Shown: piece after piece, positions 41,619 through 44,508 of the stretch
How positions within the stretch are numbered: the stretch's first letter is position 1
How the letters are laid out: every line of letters starts with the position of its first letter
From: Candidatus Rokuibacteriota bacterium
GTDB lineage: Bacteria > Methylomirabilota > Methylomirabilia > Rokubacteriales > CSP1-6
DNA: 44,508 nt
Direction: 5' to 3'
Assembly: GCA_016179925.1 (NCBI GenBank)
Contig: JACPCG010000014.1
Span: 1-44,508, forward strand
Made by a program: the position numbers and the translations under genes
Notes under the pieces: model-generated
Databases searched by the model: none
The model's input: only the letters and a program-made list of their open reading frames with translations
Told to the model about the DNA's origin: nothing

Positions 41619-41678
41619 CCCGGGGCCCGCATGGCGGCAGCTCTTAACATGACTTCAGCGATGGGACACTAGCGTCCG

Positions 41679-43070
<1,392 letters not shown>

Positions 43071-43078
43071 GGGTGACC

Positions 43079-44236
43079 ATGGATTTCGAGCTGACCTCCG
43101 AGCAGCGGGCTCTCCGGGCCCTCGCCAGGAAGCTCGCCGACGCCGTCTTCGCCCCGCGCGCCGCGAAGTGGGACGCGCTGGAGGAGTATCCGTGGGAGAA
43201 CGTGAAGGACCTCGTCGGCGCCGGCCTCATGGGCATGACGGTCCCGGCCGAGCACGGCGGGTCCGGCCGGCCCGTGCTCGACGTCGTGCTCGTCATCGAG
43301 GAGATCGCGCGCGCGTGCGGCATCACGGCGCGGATCGTCGTCGAGGGGAGCCTCGGCGTCGTCGGCGCGCTCACGGCGTACGGGACCGACGCGCAGAAGC
43401 GCCGCTACTTCCCCTGGGTGCTCGACGGCGAGAAGCCGGCGATCGCGATCAGCGAGCCCGCCGCCGGCTCGGCGGCGACCGACCTCGAGACGCACGCCGA
43501 GGAGGCGCCCGGCGGCTTCCGGCTCACCGGCCACAAGTGCTGGATCACGGGCGCCGGCACCTCGCGCCTCTACCTCGTGTTCGCGCGCTTCGGCGGCCGG
43601 CCGGGCGCCGAGGGCATCGGCGGGCTCCTCGTCGAGCGCGACACGCCCGGCTTCACGATCGGCCGGCGCGAATTCATGATGGGGCTCCGCGGGATCCCCG
43701 AAGGGGAGCTCCACTTCGACGGCTGTGTCGTCCCGCGGGACAACCTCCTCGTCGGGCCCGGCGACGGCTTCAAGAAGCTCATGCGCGCCTACAACGGCCA
43801 GCGGCTCGGCGCCGCCACCGTCGCCCTCGGCCTCGCCCAGGGTGCGTACGAGAGGGCGCTCGCCTACGCGACCGAGCGGAGGCAGTTCGGGCGCCCGATC
43901 GCCGACTTCCAGGGCATCCGCTGGAAGCTCGCCGACATGGCGATCCGGCTCGACGCGGCACGCCTCCTGATCCACCGTGCGGCGGCGCGCGCGGGCCGCG
44001 GGTTCCCCGACGCGCTCGAGGCGGCGAAGGCCAAGACGTTCGCCGCGGAGACGGCGCAGGAGGTCACGAGCCAGGCGCTCCAGATCCACGGCGCCGCGGG
44101 CTACGGCCGGTCGCTGCCGCTCGAGCGCATGATGCGGGATGCGCGGATGTTCGCGATCGGCGGCGGGACGCTCGAGATGATGCGGAACCTGATCGCCGAC
44201 CGCGTCCTGCCGACGCGGGCGGATTGGCGCAAGTAG
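43079..44236 (+). CDS. Acyl-CoA dehydrogenase family protein
   Basis: About 385 residues, normal length, FAD-dependent. ATG at 43079 (MDFELTSEQRALRALARKLA) is preferred over GTG 43073, which lies inside the Shine-Dalgarno AGGGG. Flavin-binding blocks: AIAISEPAAGSAATDL, HKCWITGAGTSR, FGRPIADFQGIRWKLADM and QIHGAAGYGRSLPLERMMRD. The usual catalytic Glu of short/medium-chain enzymes (YEGT) reads IGGGTLEMMRN, so the base, if any, must be elsewhere and the reaction is uncertain. It follows lpdA by 8 bp and may be in the same transcript. Confidence 0.9.
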   Translation: MDFELTSEQRALRALARKLADAVFAPRAAKWDALEEYPWENVKDLVGAGLMGMTVPAEHGGSGRPVLDVVLVIEEIARACGITARIVVEGSLGVVGALTAYGTDAQKRRYFPWVLDGEKPAIAISEPAAGSAATDLETHAEEAPGGFRLTGHKCWITGAGTSRLYLVFARFGGRPGAEGIGGLLVERDTPGFTIGRREFMMGLRGIPEGELHFDGCVVPRDNLLVGPGDGFKKLMRAYNGQRLGAATVALGLAQGAYERALAYATERRQFGRPIADFQGIRWKLADMAIRLDAARLLIHRAAARAGRGFPDALEAAKAKTFAAETAQEVTSQALQIHGAAGYGRSLPLERMMRDARMFAIGGGTLEMMRNLIADRVLPTRADWRK

Positions 44237-44262
44237 GCTCCTCGGGGTTGGGGAGCTCGACC

Positions 44263-44508
44263 TCAGCCACGCGGCGGGGTCGACCCCTTGCGGATCTCCT
44301 CGCGCATCGCGTCCTTGCCGGCCTCGAAGGCGCTCATCAGCCGCTGCGTCTGCTCCTCGAACAGCTCGCGGCTCTTGTCGAGCCACTCGCCGGCGCGGCC
44401 CTGCGCCTCGGCGGCGAACTCCTGCGCCTTCTTCGTGATCTCGCCGCCGCGCTCGGCGAGGAGCTCGCGCGTCTGCTCGCCGGTCTTCGGCGTCAACAGG
44501 ACGGCGGC
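44263..44508 (-). CDS. YtxH-like coiled-coil protein (partial, runs off the window)
   Basis: On the minus strand at least 81 codons end at 44263; the frame continues past 44508, so the N-terminus is missing. The visible part, LLTPKTGEQTRELLAERGGE, resembles the APKSGEETR motif after the membrane segment of YtxH-domain proteins. It is followed by a charged helical stretch (QEFAAEAQGRAGEWLDKSRE). Convergent with the acyl-CoA dehydrogenase gene, 26 bp away. Function unknown. Confidence 0.6.
   Translation of the reverse strand, partial: AAVLLTPKTGEQTRELLAERGGEITKKAQEFAAEAQGRAGEWLDKSRELFEEQTQRLMSAFEAGKDAMREEIRKGSTPPRG

Overview
The window is very GC-rich bacterial DNA with almost every gene on the + strand, packed into overlapping GTGA/ATGA operons. 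The gene mix (two complex I loci, pyruvate dehydrogenase, NIPSNAP-type and acyl-CoA dehydrogenase genes, a lower-glycolysis operon, many hairpin-forming intergenic repeats) resembles Candidatus Rokubacteria / Methylomirabilota (NC10-like) metagenome genomes. That placement is inference from gene content and style; no rRNA gene is present to confirm it.

Layout. 1-602 (minus): start of a response regulator with a PilZ-like tail. 730-11493: first complex I locus, nuoA-B-C, a NIPSNAP-family gene, then nuoD-H-I-J-K-L-M-N, with no nuoE/F/G. 11533-12824: TetR-type regulator overlapping an ECF sigma factor. 13076-18237: rplU, rpmA, obgE, proB, proA, nadD, rsfS. 18329-20616: DksA/TraR-like zinc finger protein, LapB-like TPR protein, ComF-like phosphoribosyltransferase. 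20672-24003: gapA, pgk, tpiA, secG. 24000-27563: solute-binding lipoprotein and two permeases of a peptide-type ABC transporter, without ATPases. 27592-27676: tRNA-Leu(GAG). 27895-28509: SAM methyltransferase. 28578-38048: lipA coupled to the second complex I locus, nuoA-B-C-D-E-F-G-H-I-J-K, with no nuoL/M/N. 38061-43070: pdhA, pdhB, pdhC, lpdA. 43079-44236: acyl-CoA dehydrogenase. 44263-end (minus): partial YtxH-like coiled-coil protein.

How it fits together. The two complex I loci are complementary. Locus 1 has the membrane arm with all antiporter-like subunits but no NADH-oxidising module, so it should take electrons from something other than NADH (ferredoxin is the usual guess). Locus 2 has the NADH module but stops after nuoK, and pyruvate dehydrogenase follows 12 bp later. 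lipA (lipoate synthesis) is translationally coupled to its upstream end. The stretch lipA-nuo2-pdh-lpd thus reads as a pyruvate-to-NADH-to-quinone unit. Locus 1 also departs from consensus at proton-path residues in NuoA and NuoM.

Two themes deserve attention. First, four core genes carry local lesions: a 7-bp tandem duplication in gapA, a 67-bp tandem duplication in pdhA, a 24-codon gap in obgE, and a lost nuoK stop / nuoL start. These may be assembly errors or real mutations, and read mapping would decide. Second, the gaps hold at least four kinds of hairpin-forming repeat, including a five-copy family that begins at or just after stop codons and supplies the N-termini of two proteins, and a two-copy family with 33-35 bp stems.
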